DNA of 7,487 bases from assembly GCA_030149585.1 (NCBI GenBank), contig JASFBJ010000179.1, positions 1-7,487 of the forward strand, written 5' to 3'. This DNA comes from Desulfobacterales bacterium (GTDB lineage: Bacteria; Desulfobacterota; Desulfobacteria; Desulfobacterales; JASFBJ01). Below the pieces are notes generated by a model. That model saw only the letters and a list, made by a program, of their open reading frames with translations. It did not search any database and was not told where the DNA came from. Positions within the stretch are counted from its first letter, which is position 1. Each line of letters opens with the position of its first letter. The position numbers and the translations under genes were made by a program. Shown here piece after piece: positions 1 to 6,537 of the stretch.

Positions 1-255
1 GGCGGAATAGCAAATCATCCGGTTGCCGGAAGCAATATAACTTTTACTATTATTGCAGGGCCGGCTCATTTTATCGAACCAAACGGAGATACAGGAACTT
101 CAAGCAGCGGCACAGGGCCTACAGATACTTCGGGTCAGGTACGCGCCAGGATAATAGCCGAAGTCACATCAGAGACCACAAATGTAATAGTACAAGCAGT
201 TTCAGACACTGGTGCCACAGCAACTCAAAGCTTTCAGGTTCAAAGGCTTTACTAC
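1..255 (+). repeat. Ig-like repeat unit A (5' partial)
   Basis: This is the first visible copy of the unit that recurs at 256-654 and 655-1044. It contains the 16-base block ACTTTTACTATTATTG at 40-55, found unchanged in the other two copies, and a block ending ACAAATGTAATAGT at 178-191. Its start is cut by the window edge, so more copies may lie upstream. Confidence 0.8.
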
Positions 256-1686
256 GAAGCCCGAATAAATATCGAGCCTGAAGAAGTCGGCATCAACCAG
301 GAAGCTCTCTGCGTTTTTACAATTGGTTCTGCACAAGATCCCATATATAGCAGTTTCTGGTATAACGATGGTGAAGGTTTCTGGTACGGAGCAAATCATC
401 CGGTTGTCGGAAGCACTGTAACTTTTACTATTATTGACGGGCCTGCTTATTTTATTGATTCAGATGGAAATCATATAGGTACTTCAACAACCGGCACAGG
501 TCCTTCAGACGCTTCGGGTCAGGTAAGGTCCAGGATGAAAGCCTACTACACACCAGATACCACAAATGTAATAGTGCAAGCTGTTTCAGAAAACAGCTCA
601 GGCGAAATAATAGCGACAGTAACTCAAAGCTTTCTGGTTGAAAAGCTTAACTACGAGGCTCAGCTGGAAATCGTGCCTGAAGAAGTTGATGTTAACGGAG
701 AAGTCCTCTGTATTTTTTCACTTTGTTCTATGGGAGACCCTTTAGAGGGTGGCGGCGGCAGCACCTGGAATAATCCGGTTGCCGGAAATAATGTAACTTT
801 TACTATTATTGAGGGGCCGGCTCATTTCATTGATTCAGCTGGAAATGATATAGGCCCTTTAAGTACCGGCACAAGTCCTTCAGACATTTCCGGTCAGGTT
901 CTGGTCAGGATAAAAGCCGATGACACACAAGACTCCACAAATGTAATAGTCCGTGCTGTTTCAGAAGAAGGCATAGTAGACAGCACTGGCGCAATAACAA
1001 CAATAACAACAGCAACAGTAACCCAAAGCTTTTTGATTGAAAGAAATTTAGGATTGATTGAATTTACAATGCCCTCTGTTTATGCAGGGACTCAGTATTC
1101 GGTTTCTTATGAATATGGCGGAGCCACACCTGGTCAGGCTGATTACATCCTTCCCTTTACGGTTGTGCACACAGACGGAAACGGAGAGCCTCTTGCAAAT
1201 GCCGAAATTGTGCTTGATACATATCTGGAAAGCAGCAGCATTATCTCATTTACTCTTGGAGATTTAACTCCATTGCCGGTTACACTGATTACGGATGATG
1301 ACGGGGTATCGAGCTTTATCTTATACGCATCTGTAGATACCGCCTATGTCTGGGCAGAGAACAATATCGGCAGTCTGGTTTTAACCGGAACCAACAGCGG
1401 TGTCAGGGGATCATTCCCCCTGGTTTTTAATATTAATAGAGTCGGCGAGGATGAATTATCTGTGTGGCCGCCTTTTGCCCATGTAACAGACGGACTACCC
1501 GTGCCCATTCATGCTTATGGAGGAGAAGCTCCCTATACATGGTCTCTTGCTGGAAGCGGCACTATCAGTGGGACGACGGGGGCAAGCATTACATATACAG
1601 CCTCTACCCCGGCAGGACCTGCCGTTATAACACTTATGGATGATGCTGGTGAGTCTGTGGATATTAATATAACAGTTTGGCCCTGA
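1..1686 (+). CDS. Exported protein with tandem bacterial Ig-like repeats (5' partial), putative pilus-associated adhesin
   Basis: The frame is open from base 1 to the TGA at 1684-1686, giving 561 residues; the true start is upstream. The ATG at 535 is not the start, because it falls inside a repeat whose homology continues on both sides. Residues 1-85, 86-218 and 219-348 are successive copies of one unit of about 130 residues, with shared cores such as VTFTIIxGPAxFID, SGQV and TNVIVxAVS ending in TQSF. The pattern resembles bacterial Ig-like group 1 (invasin-type) domains. Residues 352-480 form a divergent Ig-like domain (VTLITDDDG then SFIL). Residues 484-561 form a last one with a GGxxPYTWSL motif, typical of Ig-like folds in large surface proteins. 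There is no C-terminal membrane segment, sortase motif or autotransporter barrel, so how it is held at the surface is unclear. Its end lies 25 bases before cpaB, which suggests co-transcription with the pilus genes. The adhesin role is inferred from repeat architecture and context. I am confident of the Ig-like repeats but not of the function. Confidence 0.8.
   Translation, partial: GGIANHPVAGSNITFTIIAGPAHFIEPNGDTGTSSSGTGPTDTSGQVRARIIAEVTSETTNVIVQAVSDTGATATQSFQVQRLYYEARINIEPEEVGINQEALCVFTIGSAQDPIYSSFWYNDGEGFWYGANHPVVGSTVTFTIIDGPAYFIDSDGNHIGTSTTGTGPSDASGQVRSRMKAYYTPDTTNVIVQAVSENSSGEIIATVTQSFLVEKLNYEAQLEIVPEEVDVNGEVLCIFSLCSMGDPLEGGGGSTWNNPVAGNNVTFTIIEGPAHFIDSAGNDIGPLSTGTSPSDISGQVLVRIKADDTQDSTNVIVRAVSEEGIVDSTGAITTITTATVTQSFLIERNLGLIEFTMPSVYAGTQYSVSYEYGGATPGQADYILPFTVVHTDGNGEPLANAEIVLDTYLESSSIISFTLGDLTPLPVTLITDDDGVSSFILYASVDTAYVWAENNIGSLVLTGTNSGVRGSFPLVFNINRVGEDELSVWPPFAHVTDGLPVPIHAYGGEAPYTWSLAGSGTISGTTGASITYTASTPAGPAVITLMDDAGESVDINITVWP
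256..654 (+). repeat. Ig-like repeat unit B
   Basis: This is a complete 399-base (133-residue) copy. It opens with the motif EARINIEPEEVG and ends with TQSFLVEKLNY. The shared 16-base block is at 421-436 and the TNVIVQAVS-coding block is at 562-588. Its first half holds an aromatic- and glycine-rich stretch (SSFWYNDGEGFWYG, about 349-390) that is replaced by a Gly/Ser stretch in unit C. Confidence 0.8.
655..1044 (+). repeat. Ig-like repeat unit C
   Basis: This is a complete 390-base (130-residue) copy. It opens with EAQLEIVPEEVD and ends with TQSFLIER. The shared 16-base block is at 796-811, 375 bases after the copy in unit B. Near its end, 994-1018 is a short AAC-rich tandem stretch coding for ITTITTAT, absent from the other units and possibly grown by slippage. 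Confidence 0.78.
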
Positions 1687-1698
1687 ATGATGCTCAAA

Positions 1699-1704
1699 TG
1701 AGGA
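1699..1704 (+). promoter_or_regulatory. Ribosome binding site for the GTG start of cpaB
   Basis: TGAGGA lies 7 bases before the GTG at 1712. In this frame a stop (TGA at 1688) comes just upstream, and there is no ATG between it and 1712. The next in-frame ATG is codon 22, inside the membrane segment. The site therefore decides in favour of GTG at 1712 as the start. Confidence 0.75.
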
Positions 1705-1711
1705 ATTTTCA

Positions 1712-3190
1712 GTGATAAAACTTCGAGGAATCTTTTTTATAGGTGGCGCGGTAATTATTGCAGCGCTGTTTGCAATGCTTGCTTCAAAATATTTGAATAA
1801 GCCTGGTAAACGTTCAATTAATATTGCAATTGCCGCACAAGATATTTCACCTGGTGAAATTTTAGGTCGTAAAAATGTAACCATTAAGAGCTGGCCGGAT
1901 AATAATCTGCCGCCCGGGTCATTTCCAGGGCCCGCCAGTCTGACAGGCAGAATAGTTGCACGGCCCATATTAAAAGGCGAACCAATCAAGGAGATAAAAC
2001 TGGTTGTTCGGGGTCAGACAAATGGCAGTCTACTATCCAAACAGGTGCCACAGGGCATGCGGGCAGTAAGTATTAAAGTCGATATGGTCTCAGGTATCTC
2101 AGGATTGCTTAAAAAAGGAGATCTGGTGGATGTTATCTCAACCAGTTCCATGGGCGGGGCAAAAGAGAGCATGATCTCCAGGTTAATATTAAGGAAAATT
2201 AAAATCCTGGCAGTCACAACTGATGAAGTAGCCTCTATAAAAATAGGAAAGGGCACCGTGGTCTTATTGCTTACCCTTGCCCAGGCAAAAATAATAGCCG
2301 CAGCCGAAGATTCCAAAATAAGACTTATTGCAAGAAACCCGCTGGAAGATGAAAAGCCAAGCCTTGATGCCACGACTTTTTCAGGATTTGTGGGAGCAAG
2401 AACAAATTCAATGCTGAAAAAGATGATTGATAAAAAAGACGAAAGGCTTAACCGGAGTATTACTCAGGGTAAAAGAGCAGTTACAATCAGAGTAAATAAT
2501 GAGGATGGAATTTGCGGACTTTTGCGGCCCGGCAACAGGGTGGATATCCTGGCAGCGCATAAATTTATTCAAACCGCGGATAAAAGACGGGCCGGGCATG
2601 ATACTACTGTTGTGGACAGCCAGGTTTATGCGAAAATAGTTATGCAGAATATTGAGATTATGGCAATCGAGGATGATGTTGAAACACCTGAAGAGATCTC
2701 CGGCAGTGAATCCGGGAAAAAGGCAGCTTCATTTGTCGAGGGCGCTGAAACTTCTTTGGATAAAAAACAATCGGATATAAAATCCAAAGATGACGGCAAA
2801 AAAGAAAAAGATGAAAACAGCGATGATAAAAAAGGCACCCAGGGAAGATTAAAAACCAGACTTACCAAACGGGTTACATTTCTTGTTACACCTGAAGATG
2901 CTGAGAAGCTCACCGTTATTTCAGTAAATTCCGACATAAAATTAATTGTAAGAAATTATGATGATCAAGAGGAAGTTGAAACAACCGGTGAAGGCAGCAA
3001 TGATATTTTTTATAAGGCTGAAGCCAGAAGATATTATAATGTTAATATATTTAAAGGACTCAGACGCGGCCGCAAACAGTTTGACAAAAAAGACCTGGAG
3101 GCCATTAACATCTTTCCCAGAAGGGGTCGCCCTGCAAACCCCGGTTATAACAGTTTCAGGGACGACCCCAGGGAAGATAATGAAATTTAA
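1712..3190 (+). CDS. cpaB: Flp pilus assembly protein CpaB/RcpC, long form with two RcpC-type domains
   Basis: This is a periplasmic Tad pilus assembly protein of 492 residues that begins with GTG. In the family it works with the secretin and affects its stability and pilus formation. Residues 5-25 are a single N-terminal membrane anchor. Residues 35-98 are a SAF-like domain (IAAQDISPGEIL, then GRIVARPILKGEPI). Residues 109-216 are a first RcpC-type domain: GMRAVSIKVD, GLLKKGDLVDVI, then IRLIARNP. Residues 250-418 are a second copy: GKRAVTIRVN, GLLRPGNRVDIL, then VTFLVTPEDAEKL and IKLIVRNYDD. This second copy is interrupted at about 325-386 by a Lys/Asp/Glu/Ser-rich insert. A basic, Arg-rich tail (about 438-492) follows. 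Family members I know are usually about 250-350 residues with one RcpC domain, so this one is clearly enlarged. It is the second gene of the operon as seen here and ends 13 bases before the next start. Family assignment is firm; the role of the extra parts is unknown. Confidence 0.9.
   Translation: MIKLRGIFFIGGAVIIAALFAMLASKYLNKPGKRSINIAIAAQDISPGEILGRKNVTIKSWPDNNLPPGSFPGPASLTGRIVARPILKGEPIKEIKLVVRGQTNGSLLSKQVPQGMRAVSIKVDMVSGISGLLKKGDLVDVISTSSMGGAKESMISRLILRKIKILAVTTDEVASIKIGKGTVVLLLTLAQAKIIAAAEDSKIRLIARNPLEDEKPSLDATTFSGFVGARTNSMLKKMIDKKDERLNRSITQGKRAVTIRVNNEDGICGLLRPGNRVDILAAHKFIQTADKRRAGHDTTVVDSQVYAKIVMQNIEIMAIEDDVETPEEISGSESGKKAASFVEGAETSLDKKQSDIKSKDDGKKEKDENSDDKKGTQGRLKTRLTKRVTFLVTPEDAEKLTVISVNSDIKLIVRNYDDQEEVETTGEGSNDIFYKAEARRYYNVNIFKGLRRGRKQFDKKDLEAINIFPRRGRPANPGYNSFRDDPREDNEI
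2684..2869 (+). other. Charged low-complexity insert within the second RcpC domain of CpaB
   Basis: This codes for residues 325-386 of CpaB, very rich in Lys, Asp, Glu and Ser, with runs such as KSKDDGKKEKDENSDDKK. It separates the first half of the second RcpC copy (ending near IEIMAIEDDVE) from its last strands (VTFLVTPEDAEKL). It is probably a disordered loop in the periplasm. The reading frame is kept through it, so it is not a frameshift product. Confidence 0.65.
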
Positions 3191-3192
3191 AA

Positions 3193-3197
3193 AGGAG
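3193..3197 (+). promoter_or_regulatory. Ribosome binding site for the secretin N-domain-like gene
   Basis: AGGAG lies 6 bases before the ATG at 3204, directly after the cpaB stop. This strong, well-placed site supports 3204 as a real start for the small gene that follows. Confidence 0.8.
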
Positions 3198-3203
3198 CAA
3201 TAG

Positions 3204-3728
3204 ATGATCCGGTTCAGAAAAACAGCAGGGTTAAAAATATTTATCCTGCTGAATATTTTAATCTGTTTTTGGATAGTGGAAAAAGGTTTTTCCGAAACCA
3301 GGGATGCTATTCCTGAAACGGAAATAATTATTCCCCTTTATAAATCATATTATATTTCAACACCGCCTTTGCCTGTAAAAACGGTTTCAGTGGGCAACCC
3401 TAACATTGCGGATGTAAAAATTATTACACCAAGGGATATTATTATTGAAGCCATAAGCCCGGGTGTTACCACTGTTTTTCTCTGGTTTGTAGAACATGAT
3501 GACGCGTGGATGGTTATTGGACGGCCAATCTGTATGAAATATATTGTTAAAATCACTACTGATATACAGGTGGAAACAATTAAAGGCACAGCAGTGTGCC
3601 CTGCCTGTTCTTTGCATGAATGGCAATGCGACAGCTCAAAAAGCCGGCAGTATAATATAAATCAAAGCAAACCTGAATTAATCAATCAAAAAATCAAAAT
3701 AATAGAGGCGGATGTGATTAATGAATAA
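3204..3728 (+). CDS. Exported protein with a stand-alone secretin N-terminal (T2SS/T3SS pil_N-like) domain
   Basis: The product has 174 residues. Residues 1-30 look like a signal peptide: a basic start (MIRFRK), a hydrophobic stretch at 10-24 and a possible cut after GFS30. Residues 45-118 match the N-terminal domain of CpaC/RcpA secretins. VSVGNPNIADVKIITPRDI closely parallels IAVGNPKIADIKAISPRQI in the next gene, and SPGVTT parallels SPGTTN. The secretin barrel is absent. The tail (about 125-174) has cysteines at 132, 135 and 142 (CPAC, six residues, C), with another at 110. It then becomes polar. The last 8 bases overlap the start of the secretin gene, so the two are probably translationally coupled. 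It probably acts in the periplasm as a secretin partner or assembly factor. It occupies no position I know from the classical rcpC-rcpA-rcpB-tadZ order and is not recognisable as RcpB. Domain identity is secure by direct comparison; the function is inferred. Confidence 0.8.
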   Translation: MIRFRKTAGLKIFILLNILICFWIVEKGFSETRDAIPETEIIIPLYKSYYISTPPLPVKTVSVGNPNIADVKIITPRDIIIEAISPGVTTVFLWFVEHDDAWMVIGRPICMKYIVKITTDIQVETIKGTAVCPACSLHEWQCDSSKSRQYNINQSKPELINQKIKIIEADVINE

Positions 3729-5292
3729 AGCCTGTAAAATAAATAAAACCTTTGCAAAGATTTTTAAACCGGGCATTTTTTTGCTCATTTATCCTTTGAT
3801 TTTATTTTGCAATCCAGTCTGGGCGGAAAACAGATTCAAGCAGGCCGGAGTGTTAAACACTAAAGAGCAATTTAATCAAAACGAGCTGAAAAAGGCGGAA
3901 GAGCTTGAACTTATATCAGGTAAATCTTTTGTGCTTGAAATTGACACGGATATTGAGCGGATTGCCGTTGGAAATCCCAAAATTGCCGATATAAAAGCCA
4001 TCTCTCCCAGACAAATCCTTATTAATCCCCGCTCGCCAGGCACAACCAATCTTATTATATGGCATAAAAAGCAAAACAGCGCGTCAATACCCCCAAAAAT
4101 ATATAACCTGACCGTAAATATTGATATAAGCGAGATTGAAAAAAAAATAAAAGATATAGTGCCTGAAGCAAATATATCAATAAAGGCGGCAGGCGGGAAT
4201 TTGCTGGTTCAGGGTGATTGCGAGACTCACGAAATAATGGACAAGGTAATAATGGTGATCAGCAGTTTTGTTCCACAGCCTGCCATAAAAAACCTTATGC
4301 AACTGAAATCAGCACAGCAGGTACAGCTTGATGTAAAAATTGCTGAAGTATCAAGATCTGAAATAAAAAGAATCGGTTTAAACTGGCTCTCAAACAGATC
4401 TTTTTCAGGTCATCAAACAGGCGTTGGCCTGTTTCAGTCGGGAAGCGCAGGCGGGACACTGGGTGGACAGGGCGTAAGCGGCCAGGTTGTCGGTCAAAGC
4501 AGCAGCGGGAACACGTATCAGGAAAATTCCGGAGGCATTCTTTCATCTAATGTGAGCATTGCATCTACTTTTTCAGATGCTTTTCAGATTGCCATCAGTG
4601 TTCTGGATAAAGATTTTCTTTCCATAATCAGCCTGCTTAAAAGCCAGGGACTGGCCCGCATTCTGGCCAGACCGACTCTTGTTGCCATGAGCGGACAAAA
4701 AGCTACTTTTATGGTCGGCGGCGAATTTCCAGTGCCGATAGATGCCGGGGAGGGTTCTGTTGGCATAGATTATAAAAAATACGGCATTACCCTTGAATTT
4801 ACACCGGTTGTTACCGGCACGGAAACCATCAACCTTAATGTTGTTACCGGCGTGAGCGATATTGATTATTCAACAACGGTTGCCTCCGGCGGTGTAATGG
4901 TTCCGGGAGTTTCAAGCAGGGGTGTTGGCACATCCTTGCGGCTCAAGGATGGTCAGAGTTTTGCGATAGCTGGAATGTTAAAGGAAAATATCAACTCTGT
5001 GATCAATAAAATTCCTATTCTCGGAGATATTCCTATTCTCGGGGTTTTGTTTAGAAGCAAGGAGTATATAAAGGAAGAAACCGAGCTTGTAATCCTTGTA
5101 ACCGCACACCTGGTGAAACCCCTGAACCGGCTGGAAGTGCCTGCCCTTCCGGGTGAGAGAGAGGATTATACCCTTGGCGATTTTGATTTTTTGTTCACAG
5201 CCAAAAGCGGGGGTGAAAAAAATCTGGAAATCAAGAATTCAGACGGCCAAAACAAACCCGGGTTTACAGGGGCTGTTGGATTTGAAAATTAA
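3721..5292 (+). CDS. cpaC: Tad pilus outer-membrane secretin CpaC/RcpA
   Basis: This protein of 523 residues forms the outer-membrane pore through which the Flp pilus passes. Residues 1-35 are a signal peptide with a likely cut after VWA35. Residues about 62-132 are the pil_N domain (VGNPKIAD, SPRQI, SPGTTN). Residues about 133-190 are a BON-like or secretin N1-type domain (IKAAGGNLLVQGDCE). Residues about 196-468 are the secretin core, with VQLDVKIAEVSR, ARPTLVAMSGQKATF, YGITLEFTP and the C-terminal signature GQSFAIAGML then IPILGDIPILGVLF. Residues about 228-275 are a Gly/Ser/Gln-rich insert in the core. The IPILGD/IPILGV motif is encoded by a 14-base direct repeat (5011-5024 and 5029-5042). 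Residues 470-523 form a polar tail. Its start overlaps the previous gene by 8 bases, with GGCGGA-like sequence just upstream. Length and order are normal for a Tad secretin. Confidence 0.95.
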   Translation: MNKACKINKTFAKIFKPGIFLLIYPLILFCNPVWAENRFKQAGVLNTKEQFNQNELKKAEELELISGKSFVLEIDTDIERIAVGNPKIADIKAISPRQILINPRSPGTTNLIIWHKKQNSASIPPKIYNLTVNIDISEIEKKIKDIVPEANISIKAAGGNLLVQGDCETHEIMDKVIMVISSFVPQPAIKNLMQLKSAQQVQLDVKIAEVSRSEIKRIGLNWLSNRSFSGHQTGVGLFQSGSAGGTLGGQGVSGQVVGQSSSGNTYQENSGGILSSNVSIASTFSDAFQIAISVLDKDFLSIISLLKSQGLARILARPTLVAMSGQKATFMVGGEFPVPIDAGEGSVGIDYKKYGITLEFTPVVTGTETINLNVVTGVSDIDYSTTVASGGVMVPGVSSRGVGTSLRLKDGQSFAIAGMLKENINSVINKIPILGDIPILGVLFRSKEYIKEETELVILVTAHLVKPLNRLEVPALPGEREDYTLGDFDFLFTAKSGGEKNLEIKNSDGQNKPGFTGAVGFEN

Positions 5293-5315
5293 TTTCCGCC
5301 AAATTATCTGAACCT

Positions 5316-5321
5316 GAAGGA
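5316..5321 (+). promoter_or_regulatory. Ribosome binding site for cpaE/tadZ
   Basis: GAAGGA lies 7 bases before the ATG at 5329, in the 36-base gap after the secretin stop. That gap shows no hairpin followed by a T run, so there is no sign of termination between the secretin and the ATPase genes. Confidence 0.7.
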
Positions 5322-5328
5322 TAAAATT

Positions 5329-6537
5329 ATGCCAGAGAAAGAAAACGCAGTTGTTGTCAGCAAAGACAAGCTGCTTATTGATGAGATAAAAATAAACATA
5401 TCTTCAATCGCAAACCTTATTGGATCCATTAAAAGCCACGACCGTGCTTACAACTTTATAAAGGAGAAAAGGCCCTCGCTCATCTTTATTGATATAAGAG
5501 ACGACGTGGAAACCGGCCTGGCTCTTGCTGAAAGGGTAAAAAGATTATTGCCGAATAGAATGCTGTTTGCAATAGCCGGAGCTTTGAACTCAAAACTTAT
5601 TTTAAGATCACTTAGAAGCGGATTTACCGATTATATCCTGTTTCCCTTTGATAATAATGAACCCCTGATAGACATTGTCAAGGCAGCGCGGCAAAAAGGC
5701 AAACAAAGCCGCAGGGCTGGAGAAATTTTAATCTTTTCCAGCAATAAGGGGGGCCAGGGGGTTACAACAATTGCGCTGAATACCGCCGATCATATTCAAC
5801 GCCTTTTCAACGGCAGGGTACTGCTTGTTGATTTTAACATGAACTCAGGGGATATTGCGGTTTTTCTTGATTTGCAGGAATCCTACACACCTCTTAATCT
5901 TATCAAGGACATCGAGCGTCTTGATGAGAACCTTTTATTTTCTTCCATTATAAAACACCCCAGCGGGTTTTATATTTTAAGCGCACCTGAAAATATAACT
6001 GATTCCGCTTCAATTACAGTTGAAGATATCAATAAAATGTTCCAGGTTCTTAAAAGTTTTATGGATTATATTATAGTTGACCTTGGAGATGGCTTTTCTG
6101 AAAAAACAGCAGCAGCTTTTGATATTGCAGATAATATTTTTCTGATTTTGCAGCAAAGTGTTCCCTCTGTTAAAAGCGCTAAAAAGCTTATAGATCTGTT
6201 TTATAATGTGGGCTATAAAGAGGATAAAGTAAAAATAATTATAAACAGATATGAAGAAAAAAACCTGATTGGACTGCATGATATTGAAAAACTTATTTCA
6301 CAAAAGATTTATGGGTCAATCGCAAATGATTATTTTCCTGCTTCAGATGCTGTTAACCGAGGTGAACTGATAACCAGGCACCACTCCGGCTCCAGAATTG
6401 ACAAAGATATATCAGCTCTGGCAAGCCGCATAACCAATATAAAAATAGATGATAATGACCAGGGCCGGAAAAAATTATTAAAAAAATGGCTCTCATCCAT
6501 ATATAGAGGAAATAAAGCCAGGGAACGGAAAGCATAA
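5329..6537 (+). CDS. cpaE: Pilus localisation ATPase CpaE/TadZ (receiver-like plus ParA/MinD-like)
   Basis: This cytoplasmic protein has 402 residues. In the family it marks the site of Tad pilus assembly and recruits the machinery. Residues about 5-122 are a receiver-like domain. Asp55 sits at the usual phosphorylation position (LIFIDIRDD), but the conserved Lys before the proline is replaced by Phe105 (LFPF), so phosphotransfer is doubtful. Residues about 131-372 are a ParA/MinD-type ATPase. Its deviant Walker A is SSNKGGQGVTT (137-147): the signature Lys140 is kept, but the usual Lys of GKT is Val145. Walker A' is VLLVDFNMNSGD (164-175) and Walker B is YIIVDLGDG (247-255). Loss of the P-loop Lys is common in CpaE/TadZ proteins, so this need not mean inactivation. 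A basic C-terminal tail (about 379-402) could touch membrane or partners. The TAA stop shares its last base with the ATG of tadA, implying coupled translation. Confidence 0.92.
   Translation: MPEKENAVVVSKDKLLIDEIKINISSIANLIGSIKSHDRAYNFIKEKRPSLIFIDIRDDVETGLALAERVKRLLPNRMLFAIAGALNSKLILRSLRSGFTDYILFPFDNNEPLIDIVKAARQKGKQSRRAGEILIFSSNKGGQGVTTIALNTADHIQRLFNGRVLLVDFNMNSGDIAVFLDLQESYTPLNLIKDIERLDENLLFSSIIKHPSGFYILSAPENITDSASITVEDINKMFQVLKSFMDYIIVDLGDGFSEKTAAAFDIADNIFLILQQSVPSVKSAKKLIDLFYNVGYKEDKVKIIINRYEEKNLIGLHDIEKLISQKIYGSIANDYFPASDAVNRGELITRHHSGSRIDKDISALASRITNIKIDDNDQGRKKLLKKWLSSIYRGNKARERKA

Noticed and set aside
535..537. ATG that could be taken as the start of the Ig-repeat protein.
   Set aside because: It lies inside repeat unit B. 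The frame is open back to base 1 and the upstream sequence aligns with the other repeat units, so the real start is before the window.
1687..1701. ATG ATG CTC AAA TGA directly after the Ig-repeat stop, a possible four-codon leader peptide.
   Set aside because: It has no ribosome binding site and no regulatory residues or hairpins linked to it. Its stop merely overlaps the cpaB ribosome binding site.
1495..1989. Long minus-strand open frame across the Ig-repeat/cpaB junction.
   Set aside because: It overlaps two well-supported plus-strand genes, its protein has no recognisable domain, and its composition looks like an antisense shadow.
2958..3203. Plus-strand frame of 81 codons overlapping the end of cpaB.
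   Set aside because: It is out of frame with the conserved last strands of CpaB, has no ribosome binding site of note and no recognisable domain. It is a shadow of cpaB.
3585..3600. Perfect inverted repeat GGCACA-gcag-TGTGCC, a possible hairpin terminator.
   Set aside because: It is inside the 174-residue gene, encodes part of the GTAVCPAC stretch and is not followed by a T run. A 6-base stem of this kind is expected by chance in a window of this size.
5011..5042. 14-base direct repeat ATTCCTATTCTCGG at an 18-base period.
   Set aside because: It encodes the repeated IPILGD/IPILGV of the conserved secretin signature, so protein constraint explains it without a separate DNA-level role.
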